A stretch of 64,000 nucleotides of DNA from Aphanomyces cochlioides (GCA_019828595.1 JAHQRK010000004.1:496001-560000); one strand, 5' to 3'. Counted from the stretch's first letter, positions 1-10,516 are shown. Notes: generated by a model from the letters alone, not told the origin. Translations and numbers: made by a program.

Positions 1-1166
1 TGCGATCTGTAGGCCGTAACAAAATTGCAGAGCGTGTCTTGAAAGCTAATGGCGTCGCCACTTGCGCGCACGATTTCATCCATGTACTTGGCGGCGATGT
101 CTTGACAGTAGCGGCGGGAATGAGCAGTGAGCTTGGCGCGGTGATCCATATATGTCAAGTGGAGCTTGGCTTGTAAAGCCTGCTTGTGATGGCGGCGCTG
201 CGACGCTTTCTTGAACCTTGCTTGGGTAGAATAGATGGAGAGCGCTACTTGAGCCAGATCACCATGGAGTTTATCATGCATTTCAAATTCTATCGGCGGG
301 GATTCAGTGACGGACTCAGCAAGGACATCATGGTACGTTGCAAAGGCTGTCGCGGCAATCGCTTGGCATTTCAACCCCACAACGTGGTTCCAAGCACCGA
401 AAAAGTCAATCGCGTGGTCGACGTGGGCAAGAGCACCGTCAATGAGACCAACGAGCATTTCGCCTGGAAGGTCAGAGCCAAAGATGGACTTCACACGTGT
501 TTCAAAAAGAATACGATCACGACAAGCTTGAGGTGCAGCACATGAACCGATGGAAGGAAGCGTACACCAGCCAAGATAGTGGAGAAAAGCACCAGCTCGT
601 GTCGTTGTCGCAGGATCGGAAAATGGCCACGACGTTGTTTGGAAGGAACTTGGTGTCGTTGGATCAATAGAAACCCAGAAAAAGCTTGAAAGCAACGTCT
701 TGAGCTCGTCGGCGGAGCAGTCGTGTCCAAGAGATTGTGCAACATCCAGCGTATCGAGAATCCTTGGTGGCGGCAACGAAGAATGGCTTTGGTCGACGTA
801 CACCATGAGCGAGCTCATGAGGAGCGCGATGTCCCACAACGGCAAATGAGTCTTGATGTCGAGATCAAGAACAACGCTGAAGATGAGTAAGCATCGACCA
901 GAGCGCATAAAGTCGGCAGATCCGAGGAAGTAGATTCCGTTTTTCCTTCTTGATGGAGCAGAGACTGCGTCAATTGAGCATTCCATAATCGTTTGGAAGG
1001 CTTCCTCAGCGTCCTGACCAGCCAGGCAGACCACCGCGACGGGATAGTCATACGTTTGAAGGAGTGTGACCCCGTCGCTTGTGAGATGAATCTTTCCGCC
1101 GTCGTCTTCTTGAACAATCGCAAGTGGCGCTGTCTGCCAGTCCCAGATCACTTCGTCATTTGACAT
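1..1166 (-). CDS. GBP-like large GTPase relative, decayed GTPase core (3' end outside window)
   Basis: An uninterrupted minus-strand frame runs from ATG at 1166-1164 to the window edge (388 codons, no stop). Middle segments can be laid on guanylate-binding proteins: PVAVVCLAG at the P-loop position, a KNGIYFLG strand where GBPs have GIWMW, WDIALLMSSLMVYV where GBPs have the FALAVLLSS strand-helix, and a helical region around CQAIAATAFATYHD resembling the start of the GBP helical domain. The P-loop Lys/Ser and the DTEGLGD-type motif are absent, so GTP binding is unlikely if the assignment is right. The last visible part is basic and helical. What is seen is the open frame; the family call is by eye and moderate. 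It could instead be an unrelated oomycete-specific protein. No intron is needed. Confidence 0.5.
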   Translation of the reverse strand, partial: MSNDEVIWDWQTAPLAIVQEDDGGKIHLTSDGVTLLQTYDYPVAVVCLAGQDAEEAFQTIMECSIDAVSAPSRRKNGIYFLGSADFMRSGRCLLIFSVVLDLDIKTHLPLWDIALLMSSLMVYVDQSHSSLPPPRILDTLDVAQSLGHDCSADELKTLLSSFFWVSIDPTTPSSFQTTSWPFSDPATTTRAGAFLHYLGWCTLPSIGSCAAPQACRDRILFETRVKSIFGSDLPGEMLVGLIDGALAHVDHAIDFFGAWNHVVGLKCQAIAATAFATYHDVLAESVTESPPIEFEMHDKLHGDLAQVALSIYSTQARFKKASQRRHHKQALQAKLHLTYMDHRAKLTAHSRRYCQDIAAKYMDEIVRASGDAISFQDTLCNFVTAYRS

Positions 1167-1477
1167 CGTCTCCTGCGTTGGATGAGCGTGAGGTTACAAT
1201 ATTCGACCAATGGAGGCTTTGGAAAGCGAGTTTGGCGCACTTTCCACCATGAAGTCGCGATCCCGATGAAATGCCGACAAATCCTGCTCATTGAGACACC
1301 CACGAAGGCTGGGCTATGATTTAATCGATGTCAATTTCAGGGTAGACAATCAATGACTCATTTCGATCGAGTTCCTTCGCGCCGCCGCCATGGTGTGCAT
1401 GGACTTTCTCGCTGTACGATGAAATCTTTTGAAATGTGATGAATTGCAGTGAAATTGGACAGTTTCAGTTTCGCGCC

Positions 1478-3782
1478 ATGGAGAAAGAGCGCGAGTCACC
1501 GACAACGGATCAGCCGTCGCGATGGCAGCAACTCTTTGGCAGATCGCGCCCAAAAGAAGAAGAATCGCTGCTCTTGAGCAATCAAGTCGAAGCCAACGAA
1601 GAGTCGACATGGGTCGATGTTTGGGAACGGGAAAAGATGCTTGCCACGATTGACCCGACTATCGGAATCGACGACACTTTCGATGGTATTCAAGAGGACT
1701 TGTGGCCTGTGCGCAGCAACGACAATAACATAGCTTTGACCGACTTGACGGAAGCGCGTAAATGCGTCCGCGCGAGATTCAATGTCGAAGAGAGAGCCGA
1801 CCAAATCAAGTTTGCAGTAATGTTCACTCAATCCACTGAAAGATGTCTCCTAGGCGCTCTGTCAAGGAAAAGAATGCAGTCCGATACAATCAGCCTATCT
1901 TTGCTCCCCGCCGCCAAGCCGATCCTGCCGTGGATCCTGTCAAAACTATAGCGGAGAGACAAGCTCGTCTTCGAGAACAGCACCAGAAACCTTCTCATGG
2001 AGTGATCGTAGCTCCACGTCCGATTGTGCGCATTCAAAATTCATTTCAACAGCTCAAAATATCGCAGCCCGCAGTAGATGTCGTTCGCCAAATGAATGCT
2101 CGCCACGAACGCGTCCAGCAAAAACGATCTGCGCGACTACAAGCAGCTCAATCTGTTGCCCCGCCACCTCCACCAGTCGCTCCAATCACTCAACAAACCA
2201 AACATCTCAAGCAAGATCAAATCGTTACGCAGCAGCTTGCGCGTGAGGCCGAGCACGTCGCCGAAATGAGTGCAGCGCTTCGGAAGAAGCACAATGCCGT
2301 CGCGCTCAAGCAGGAAGCCTTTGCAACATGGTGGAGCCAGACAGAGATCAACCGAACAATGCGAATCCAAGCAACGCGGCTCTTCACATGGCGACTGGAA
2401 CGACGAGTTTGGGATGCATGGCGAATGTTTGTTCGACATGCTCATCACCAACGCGCCATTGCTCATGCCGAAGCGACCACAGCACGGAAGCATCGCTTGG
2501 AACTGGTTGCTGCTGTACATGCGCGCAAGAAAACGCTCTTTCGAGCCTTTAGCTCCTGGGTTGTACATGCTGTGCGAGCTAGAGCTGCAGCAAAAGCTGA
2601 AGCAAAAGCTGCTGCTCGACGAGCTTATCTCTTAGCCATTCGACAAGCTCCACCGCAGCCCCAGCCTCCATTTCAACAGTCGCACGTGAATGTGGCCACT
2701 TCTCCAACTGTAGCGCGCGATGCTCCAACCTACCAGCGACATCGAGCTTGGAAAGAAGCAGCAACACGAGTCACCGAGCCTCCCCGAGCAAACCACGCGC
2801 ACGTCGGAACGAGTCCACTTAAAGCTAAGGTGAAGATCATTCGACGGCCAGCAGATCCACCACTGCCGTCAGCTCTGGTCGACATGGCAACACGCCAAGC
2901 ACAGCGAAAAGAGCGGTGGGAAGCGTTGCAGCTCAAGTACAAGCAAGCACAAGACGAGCGAGCAGAAATGGAACGGGCGATGGCAGAAGCTGCTCAAGCC
3001 GAGATAGAACGACAAAAGCAGCTCACGCGGGAAAAACAACGTGAGCTCAAGCGGTATGCTGCCTAGTTTTGGATCTTCGCTCATTGAAAGCAGTGAGGCG
3101 GAGCGCCAGGCTCAAGAACAGGAGCGACGAAGACAGTTGGCCAGAGAGCAAAGGGTGCTGGCCACCCAGCATTACACTCGATGCCTCGTCTTGCACCGAG
3201 GCATTCAGCCGTGGAAGAAATGCGTGGAGCAAACAAGGTACAGCACCCGACAAACATGGACGAAAACTGATTGGAATTGGCAGAGTTGCGTTGCAAAAGG
3301 CTAGCAATTGGCATGGAGACATGCTTGTGCAGCATGCTCTGGCGATGTGGCGGCGATTTATTCATGCTCGGCGTCAGGAACATCAAGAAGCTTTCGAAGC
3401 GCGGCTACAGACGGCAAGGATTTGGCATGGCAGCCAAGTGATGCGGCGAATCTTTGCGCATTGGATGGTGGGATTTCAAGTATTCGTCAGCTTTACGATG
3501 ACCTAGATGCATCGAGAGCGCATGTTGCAGAAGGAATCCAAGGTCGAAAGGATGCGGATGCACAGTGTAGTGGCTCAAGTTTGGCATACAATCAAGCGAC
3601 TAGCTGCAGAAAGAGCGAAGCAACTCTATGCGGCGCGAAAGAAATCGCAAGAGATGCAATTGCGAAGTTTAATGCGACGTTGGAACTGGCGTGCACAGGA
3701 ATGGCGCCGAGAGAAAGCTGTCGCCATGGAGAAAGCCGCCATGTGGCAGCAAGTTGGTTTGCGAGAAAGACGCAGAATGTAA
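1478..3782 (+). CDS. Coiled-coil protein with Sfi1/CCDC191-like W..W repeats
   Basis: Five exons joined by tiny introns. Exon 1 begins at ATG 1478 (an in-frame ATG also lies at 1439). The large exon from about 1843/1867 to 3053 encodes Ala/Gln/Arg-rich helices with repeated aromatic motifs such as LFTWRLERRVWDAWRMF and LFRAFSSWV, typical of centrin- or calmodulin-binding repeat proteins of basal bodies. The next exons (3091-3237, 3284-3479, about 3507-3782) continue with HALAMWRRF and IFAHWMV repeats and a basic coiled coil. Introns at 3054-3090 (37 nt) and 3238-3283 (46 nt) close in phase; the first (from 1817) and last (from 3480) are 26 and 27 nt in the simplest reading, or 50 and 39 nt with later acceptors. 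Role inferred: cytoskeletal, centriole or flagellar base. The exact family is not settled. Confidence 0.7.
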
Positions 3783-3848
3783 TGGCCTGTTACATAGGTG
3801 CAAAGGTGGCTCGAAGAAGATGACCGATGAATTTATGTACACAGATAT

Positions 3849-5205
3849 TTAGCTGAAGCGACGCTTTTGGTTGAAGCGGCGCATCTCGTGTATTGCCGAC
3901 TTGAGCGGCGCTTCGCTCGCGGAAATCGTTCGGCCCTGGATACAACTTAGCATGCCAAGACGCCACAAAGACACGTACTCGAATCCATGGATGTCCAAGC
4001 GCTTTCTCTGCGCTAAATCTTTGGACAGGATCGACATTGAGCAAGCTTTGCAAGAACGACTTAGCTAAATAGTGATGAGCCTCTTGTCAACACGATGGAC
4101 GGCGTACCGAGGTCAGAGACATTGCTCCAGTATGGATCTGGGAATTCCAGCACGCCCGAGGTAATCTTGCGGTACACAGCCTCCATGCCCGTCTCGTCTT
4201 CTTGGAACGGAGGAAACCCACAGAGCATGATATACACAACGACGCCCAAACTCCACAAGTCGACTTTGTTGTCATATCCATTGCCATTGAGGACTTCAGG
4301 CGCTGGAGAAATCGTCACAACGTCCAAGGAAAAGTGCAACAAGATACGTACCGACGTAGTAATCCGTCCCGCAACTCGTGTAAGCCCGGCCGCGCATGGC
4401 GGCATTACTGGCACGGCGTGTGTACTCTTGAACACCTTGCATGTCGTCGTCTTCCATGTCTTCGAGGATTTTCGCAATGCCAAAGTCGCTAATTTTAATA
4501 TCGTGTGCGGATTCACTCGTCCCGAGGAGCAAGTTCTCCGGCTTGATGTCACGATGCATGATGTTGTGATCGTGGAGATATTCAATGGCCAAAAGCAAGT
4601 TGGCGACGATTTCCGCAGCTTGACGCTCGGAGTAGACACCGACTTGGACAATGCGATCAAACAATTCTCCTCCAGTCGCTCTACGACAGAGTCAACGAGG
4701 GAGATCCTAGTCGTCAATACCGTTCCATGACGAGGTAGAGTTCCTGGTCGCTCTCAAAGACAGCTTCCAAACTGATGATGTTGGGATGCTTGACGCGCAT
4801 GAGGACTGCAATTTCATCGCGGAGACTCTTCTTCGCAACGCAGAGCTGCTTGTTGATCACTTTGACGGCATATTCTTGGAGCGTCGTTTTATGACGACAT
4901 GCATAGACCATCGAGACGCTTCCACGTCCGATCAATTCTCCAATCTCAAACGCATGATGAAACATCGCAGGGGTATGGACGTCCGCGAGTCCATGCGTCA
5001 CAAGCAATTCTTCTTCTTTCTTGAAAAACGCCGAAAGCGGTGGGGCTACATAGACAGACACGGCGATCATTTCCTCACCGTCGGACTGTAGATTCACGTA
5101 CCGTGGAAAGGAGGAGCGGCCATGGATCTCTCTCTTCGCAAGTCGTGCCGAGAAACGCTCTTTGTAACGCGGTCGGTCCAACAGTAGGAAGAATTTGACA
5201 TGCAA
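3849..5205 (-). CDS. CAMK-type serine/threonine protein kinase
   Basis: Five exons on the minus strand. Visible kinase landmarks in order: Gly loop [14 protein letters not shown]-type Lys in EYAVKVI, catalytic loop [16 protein letters not shown] magnesium loop, activation-segment end joined across an intron to [24 protein letters not shown], and HPWI near the C-lobe end. A last exon starts after a 43-nt intron and ends [11 protein letters not shown], the tail typical of CaMK/CDPK-like kinases (known for the family). About 100 residues precede the Gly loop with no recognised domain. Introns lie roughly at 4680-4712, 4318-4364, 4077-4120 and 3930-3972. No EF hands or regulatory domain are visible, so it is a CaMK-like kinase rather than a CDPK. 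Its 3' end faces the coiled-coil gene with a 66-nt gap. Confidence 0.85.
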
Positions 5206-5417
5206 ATTTTACAGCTTGCGTATGCGCCAATCAAATTGCATGAACCAGATACACCCCATACCACTAATATATCTTGGCTTTTGTATAGTATACAAACTTC
5301 AAGATACATCCCATCAGTTTATCGAACCTCCACCGTACGTTGATGCATTGCTGAACGTACGTATGGTTGAACGTACAATTGTACGACGATTTGTACCTCG
5401 TCGATTGAATCTTGCAT

Positions 5418-5884
5418 ATGTTTCGGGTCGGTCTTGGGGTCGGTAATTGCGCCGCGACGCATCTTCGCGTTTCTTCGCATGGGTTTGCCGCGCGATTTCA
5501 AGCAAGGCTCTCATCCTCGACGAAGAAAGGATGGCTCGCCGACCACACTGACAAACTCAAGCTCGTGTTGAAAGAATACGGCAAAATTGCCGTCGTGTTT
5601 CATGCGAGCGTGTGGGTAGCAACCTTTGGCGCCTCGTACGCATGCGTGCGGATGGGCTTGGATGTGCGGCATTTCAAGATTCCATTGATCAACTTGGAAG
5701 ATATCGATCCTGATGCGAGCTCGCTCTTTCTTGCGTACTTGGTCACGACAGCCACAGGTGCCTTTCGCTCAATCTCCAATATCTGGTAACTAACTGGTAC
5801 ATCCAATCCTTAGGACCACTCCGAGGTGGTGCGACGATCGTTATGAGCCCATGGATTGCTCGAATGTTGAGGAAAAGGCCGTAG
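5418..5884 (+). CDS. FAM210/DUF1279-family mitochondrial membrane protein
   Basis: Two exons (5418-5757, 5814-5884; 56-nt intron) give 136 residues. The N-terminus is Arg/Ser-rich without acids for about 35 residues, as expected for a mitochondrial presequence. The body reads LKEYGKIAVVFHASVW..., then an Ala/Gly-rich membrane span and GLDV, the hallmark of DUF1279 (FAM210A/B in animals). The second exon ends WIARMLRKRP. The first true ATG is 5418. FAM210 proteins act in mitochondrial translation or membrane organisation in animals; here that role is only inferred. The next start on the same strand is about 150 nt away, past a pair of CCGGATA elements. Confidence 0.75.
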
Positions 5885-6032
5885 AGTCCTCGTCCACAAG
5901 ACAGGAAGGCACGACGATCTTTCATGGCCGTCGCAAGATTTTCAACCAGTCCACACTTTTAGATCATCCGGATAAGTCTGTCTGTAACCGGATAGTAGCC
6001 TTCTCCCATGGAGAAAATCTTTGGAAAGCAAC

Positions 6033-6671
6033 ATGTGGAAAAGTACGCTCGAGGAGGATGCCATGTCTGAAGCGTTGCTCCAAGAGCTCTTGGGACGATG
6101 GGAAGCGTTGGATACAACGAGTGTCTTTGCGCAAGATCAGTTGGCGGCGTTGTGGCGCGTCTCGTTTCCAACGTCACCGAACGATTCGCCGCTGACCCCT
6201 CATCCGAGATGGCTCGACTTGGGGTTCTCGACGGCCGACCCTTGGCAGGATATCCACACAACGATGCACTTGCACTGCATCTTGTACATTGCAGAGCACC
6301 AGAACAAGCTCTACATGCAATTACTCCGACGAAATCTGTACCCTGTCATGCAATCGCTCGTTTTGCTGTTGGACACGTTGGTTGCACATGTCGATGGGAA
6401 AGGGCCATGTCCGTGCTGCTCAAATCCGAGCCAAGGCGATATTTTTGACGGGCTCGACCGGCTTTATGAAGAGCGTCACGGTTCCGAGCTGGAACTTGTT
6501 TTCACACGGATGGTGATCGAGTTTGACAATTCAACCGCTGGGTTTCCACGACGATTCATGGAGACGCGCCAACGCATGGAGCGACTCATGCGCCAGAAGC
6601 CAACGCTGGACAATATCCTGACGATGCCCATTCAGCCGTCATGGTGCGAGATCCTTCTCTGTCAATCGTAG
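6033..6671 (+). CDS. ELMO-domain-like protein
   Basis: Single exon, 212 residues from ATG 6033. A segment around residues 50-85 (RWLDLGFSTADPWQDI...LHCILYIAEHQ) resembles the ELMO/CED-12 core, where a Trp and GFQ-DP-DFRG-GLL pattern precedes a helical region. The usual GFQG and DFRG wording is blurred (GFSTADP, DIHTTMHL), so it is a divergent member if it belongs. ELMO-domain proteins act with Rac or Arf-family GTPases in cytoskeleton or membrane traffic. An upstream ATG at 6008 opens a 20-codon frame in another phase and could be a uORF. TCCGGATAA at 5967-5975 and ACCGGATA at 5987-5994 sit 40-65 nt upstream. Confidence 0.55.
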   Translation: MWKSTLEEDAMSEALLQELLGRWEALDTTSVFAQDQLAALWRVSFPTSPNDSPLTPHPRWLDLGFSTADPWQDIHTTMHLHCILYIAEHQNKLYMQLLRRNLYPVMQSLVLLLDTLVAHVDGKGPCPCCSNPSQGDIFDGLDRLYEERHGSELELVFTRMVIEFDNSTAGFPRRFMETRQRMERLMRQKPTLDNILTMPIQPSWCEILLCQS

Positions 6672-7450
6672 CCTATTTAAGGTCTGTCATATATTACCGT
6701 ACTCTAACCTCTCTGTGATATGCACGCAGACTGTGGACACAAGGCCTTCCTGCATCTGGCTTGGCGTTGTCTCCATCAACATCATGCACTGTCTCAACGA
6801 TTCCTCTCCATAAACAGGTCAACAAGCATGGAAATGGATGGAGACCAGACGCGAGGGGGTGGGGGAAAACCAGATTACGATTTCTGGGTTCGATTTCCCG
6901 TTGATTGACAGCCGCACCTCCCCCCCTCAAGTCTTATGCGCGAGAGAGCGCCTTCCGAGCATTCCCATCGAGCGACAACGATCTTGTCGTCCTGCGCCTA
7001 GACGACAAGTCATGCTTCCAAGCTTCACTGTCGTAACTCGAGTTGGACTCACTCCAATTCCACCGCGATGGGATGTGCTGTGCCAGGGCCATGTCCAGCT
7101 GAACAAAAAGACAATCAAGCATTAGTTCTAATGTACCACTAGAGCAACGAGGCAGATGTCTCCAAGGCGGTCTTTGTCGACGTTGCGTGCCTCTCGGAAT
7201 ATCTCGTGCCTTGACATTGCAGGGACTGAGAACGTGTTGACGTTGTCGTGGCGATCTTCGTCTCAGCCAAACCATCCGTCCTCGACGCTGGCTTGATTCT
7301 CCAGGTGCTCAGAGAGGGCGCTGACCTTGTCTGCTCTCAAGATGCGGTCGCCAGCGTTACGTCAGGCGTCAAGTCGGCGGCGATGACCAACTCTTTTCGT
7401 GTCAAAGCGAACGTTGACGTGCCACGTGGGGGACGCCGCGTAGCGTAACA
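6672..7450. other. Degenerate non-genic stretch, possible old retroelement remnant
   Basis: No intact gene is visible. Read on the minus strand between about 7450 and 6915, fragments of protein-like sequence (for example RILRADKVSALSEHLE and DVNTFSVPAMSRHEIF-like words) are broken by stops and frame changes. Near 6916-6930 the minus strand has a purine run (GAGGGGGGGAGG) followed at once by TG, the arrangement of a polypurine tract next to an LTR. A matching second LTR or a target-site duplication was not found. This is suggestive only; the segment may simply be unconstrained intergenic DNA. Confidence 0.25.
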
Positions 7451-7637
7451 TGCATGCGAATTATAAAATGATAGAGGTTTTACCTGTAGAAACACATACT
7501 TGATTCAGTCTTCTTAAGTACGGCATTGGTTTAGAAAGGTTTAGTGCACTATCCTGGATTGTAGTTATACTTGAAATATGTAAACTTGTCGTCACCACGT
7601 ACAAATGTGCGTCAACCGTCCCACTTCGAGAATGCAT

Positions 7638-7979
7638 TTATAAAGGTTTTATTTTCATCACCCGCACAATCCACCATGCTTCGTCCACTCGGCCAACCCA
7701 AGGAGCAACGGTGCCCGCAAAGCATCTTCCCTCGCTTTCTTTGACATCCACGACAACGACAATGGGTAGAAGAACAGACTGCCCGCTCCCTTTCTTGAAC
7801 TCCACCTCCAGACGCAACGCTCTGCTTGGAACGGCAAGTGTGTAGCATTAATGGCCCAAGACGCGGTGCATAGGATATCCAAGATGGTTACTGTACCTCG
7901 TTCCCGTGGAAACGCTGGATGGATGACAGACAAGTTGAGAACATGACGCAACGTCCAACAGCCTGACAGAATGACTCAT
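7638..7979 (-). CDS. Small two-exon protein of unknown function
   Basis: Exon 1 is 7979-7897 (ATG at 7979) and exon 2 is 7824-7638, joined by a 72-nt intron (GTACAG donor, CCAAG acceptor) that closes in phase 2/1. The product is 89 residues: a Ser/Val-rich N-terminus, then a balanced globular-looking part with SRALRLEVEFKKGSG, SVLLPIVVVVDVKE and WVGRVDEAWWIVRV. The second exon has no ATG of its own, so simple ORF scans miss it. Stop TAA lies at 7640-7638, overlapping a TATAAA-like stretch. No family is recognised; alternating hydrophobic strands suggest a small beta-rich domain. It is divergent from the zinc-finger gene at 8126 with about 146 nt between starts. Confidence 0.5.
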
Positions 7980-8125
7980 TCATAGGGAGACTCTATACCG
8001 TCTCACCCACACCCACGAGCCGAATGGTCCGTAATGGCCGCCCTTTTTTTTGCTGATCGCCGACCAGCTGCGTTGCCAGGTATGCGCACAGCTTCCTCCT
8101 TGCTCATTTTGTCATTTGCCACCCA

Positions 8126-8899
8126 ATGGCTACCGCGCATCTTCCAGCCATGTCGTCGTTGACGCTCCCCCCTCTCATGTCGAGGTGGACCTCTCGGCTC
8201 CCAGCGATCAAGATGGAGCCTCAAGGCCTTGAATTGTCGTCTCCAACGCAAAGTTTTGACTCCCAGTTGTCAAAATGCAGCTACGACGGCGCGTTCTGTG
8301 CCAAGTACGCCAAAGTCGACGGTCTCTGTCTCCAACACTGCCGCCTCGTCATGCAATCCCACCTCGCATCCATGAGCCCCGCGACGTCAAGCTCCAAGAA
8401 GCGCAAGAAGCCCGAGACACGGTTGTGCTCCGTGGACGGCTGCGGCAAGCCTGCCAAGCGCAAAGGAGTGTGCATGGACCACGGTGGTCGTCATATTTGC
8501 AAGGTCGATGGGTGCCAAAAGTGCGCTCACAAGGGCGGCTTCTGCATCGGCCATGGCGGCGGTCGCCGCTGCTCGGTGGATGGGTGCAGCAAGAGCGCCC
8601 AAGCCGGGGGAACATGCTACAGCCACGGCGGTGGCAAGCACGGCAGCCGCATCTATTGCAAATGGGAAGGCTGCACCAAGTGCGCCCACAAAGGCGGTTT
8701 CTGCATTGCCCACGGCGGTGGCCGACGGTGCGATGTTGCAGGCTGCACCCGAAGCGCTCAAGTCGGCGGTTCCTGCTACAGCCACGGAGGTGGCAAGCGT
8801 TGCCGCGTCGAGGGCTGCAATCATGCGGGTCGCCTGCGTGGTTTGTGCATCCGCCACAAGAAACAGAGCGACGAAGCTGCGCTCCTTCAATCTCAGTAG
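8126..8899 (+). CDS. WRKY19-type CxxxxC zinc-finger repeat protein
   Basis: Single exon, 257 residues. After about 50 residues come about seven repeats with the pattern C-x4-C-x-(3)-A/S-x-x-G-x-C-x-x-H-GGG, e.g. CSVDGCGKPAKRKGVCMDHGG, CKVDGCQKCAHKGGFC. Each repeat offers Cys-Cys-Cys-His for zinc. Repeats alternate between two versions (KCAHKGGFC and KSAQAGGTC), showing internal duplication. Such proteins are numerous in oomycetes and are often annotated as probable WRKY19-like zinc fingers although no WRKY domain is present. A basic stretch KKRKK lies near residue 92 and could serve nuclear import. DNA binding is likely but not shown. A TATATATA run follows the stop. Confidence 0.8.
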   Translation: MATAHLPAMSSLTLPPLMSRWTSRLPAIKMEPQGLELSSPTQSFDSQLSKCSYDGAFCAKYAKVDGLCLQHCRLVMQSHLASMSPATSSSKKRKKPETRLCSVDGCGKPAKRKGVCMDHGGRHICKVDGCQKCAHKGGFCIGHGGGRRCSVDGCSKSAQAGGTCYSHGGGKHGSRIYCKWEGCTKCAHKGGFCIAHGGGRRCDVAGCTRSAQVGGSCYSHGGGKRCRVEGCNHAGRLRGLCIRHKKQSDEAALLQSQ

Positions 8900-9843
8900 A
8901 CTATATATATAGTATGTTTCCTCCCAGTCTGTCTTCCATCCAGCAGGTCGATCGCATGTTTCCGTGGATCCTTGAGTAGAATAGGTGCATGAAACCCACG
9001 ACAATGTTGTCTTTGATGGCGTGGCGCCATTACGTGCAAGAAGGAGAGAGGTTGATGAACGCCACCAGGACAAAGCGTTACAAAGTGTTGCCTCGGCGAT
9101 TTTGCCTCAGAATGTCCAAGTTTGACAGGCTTCAACGGACACCCGCAGCGTCAAGTGTCCTCAAGGGTTCCTTCACGCGATGCTCTACAGAAGACCTATT
9201 GGTACAGTACTCTGGAGTCTTTACTGCACATCCCAGCCATGATTGCACTCTGGAGTCGTTACTGCACATCCCAGCCATGATTGCCGTGATATCTCACGCG
9301 ATGATGACAGTGAGCTCTACAATATAAACCGTCGTCCGCTTTGATCCCTCCCAACGCCATTCAACACGACAGTTGTGCAAGCTCTTCGTTCCTCGTCCTC
9401 CTGCGGCACCACGATGGTTTGAACGAATTCTCGACACGCTCAAGGATGAACGCCAACAGCAGATCCATGGAGCCAAGTTCCCCTCAACCATTCATTCGAA
9501 GCAGACACACTCCTCTTTCCTTACCTGTCCAAGTTGTAGTTGCTTCCTTCGCTTGCCTTCATCTCTCTCGACTTCCAAAGAATAGCGGCGATGGATGGAA
9601 CGGTCTCCGTTTCATAAAGTGAGGATATATATCAATTCTCAGAGGTCACTGGATTACTAAAGAATATGTTTTTGAGGCAAATATTACAGAATTCTTTAAA
9701 CTGATTTATTATAAATATTGAATTTAACAACTTACTTTATTTCAAAGGTAAATTTCAAGTCTAAATGTGGACACCCGTGAGAAAACTGCAATGGAGATCC
9801 AAGACGATGGCTGCCGCCAACTCGCCGCATTGGACATTCTACC
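8900..9843. other. Intergenic region, no supported gene
   Basis: Apart from a 38-bp tandem duplication at 9209-9284 nothing coding is convincing. Short open frames here lack protein-like composition and splice partners. The part after 9620 is AT-rich and probably holds the promoter of the secreted-protein gene that starts at 9844. Confidence 0.5.
9209..9284. repeat. 38-bp tandem direct repeat, two copies
   Basis: Two adjoining 38-nt units (9209-9246 and 9247-9284) begin ACTCTGGAGTC and end CCAGCCATGATTGC and differ at one base. Each unit carries GGAGTC. No third copy is seen. Confidence 0.9.
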
Positions 9844-10516
9844 ATGCGCTTCACACTCTTTGTTGCATCCGCTGCCGTTGCCACTGCGGTGAGTACGCCG
9901 ATGCAGGTCTTCTCATACCATGCGACGTCGAATTGCACGAGCAACATCGTTCAAAACAACTACGTCGCCTCGTCCACTAGAACGGTGAGTTCTCTGTGGA
10001 GGAGAGAAAGCTTATCTGTCTTGAGCGTAGGCTGTATCTGCGTGCGGGAACCCATTGCAGAAGGGTCGTGCCTATGAAGTCGGTTGTACGACGTCCGACA
10101 AGACACGACAATTCTCCGACTCCACGATGGGAAGCACCACCGACACGATCACTTGGTAGATCTACTCGGACCAGAGCTGCAGCTCTTACACCGTGGCAAG
10201 TGAAAGTCGAATGGGAACAAACGCCGATACGTCCACCTGTGTCCCTGATGGAACGAACGCGTCCGCGCGATACTTCTACTCGACTTCGTCCCTCACGACA
10301 ACAAAGCATGGATACACGTCGTCAGATTGCAGCGGCACTTACGCCGAGACGTCCATGAAGAATGACGACTATGGCAAATGCATTCAATACCAGGGTGGGG
10401 GGCTCCAAGGCTATGCTTACATTGGCGGCGTCACGTATGGAGTGAGTGGCATGGCTAATCTCAAGGTGTCGCTCTCTCTCGTTCTTGCGATCGTTGCTGC
10501 ATGCTTTGCTTTTTAA
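9844..10516 (+). CDS. Secreted Cys-containing, probably GPI-anchored protein with an in-frame TAG
   Basis: Exon 1 (9844-9984) starts with a signal peptide (MRFTLFVASAAVATA). A 46-nt GT-AG intron leads to 10031. The frame then runs to 10516 and ends in a hydrophobic tail (LSLVLAIVAACFAF) like a GPI-attachment signal. Cysteines are spaced as in many oomycete secreted proteins (CTTSDKTRQF, DQSCSSY, SSDCSG). The frame is broken once, by TAG at 10157-10159. Either it is a nonsense mutation, or a 27-nt intron (10156-10182, GTAGAT...CTGCAG) is removed; that splice keeps the frame and makes a Cys codon at the join. Function unknown; cell-surface location inferred. Confidence 0.6.

Noticed and set aside
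8387..9073. 228-codon minus-strand and 234-codon plus-strand frames over the zinc-finger gene
   Set aside because: Shifted readings of the Cys/Gly repeats; only the 8126-8899 frame gives regular Cys-Cys-Cys-His units.
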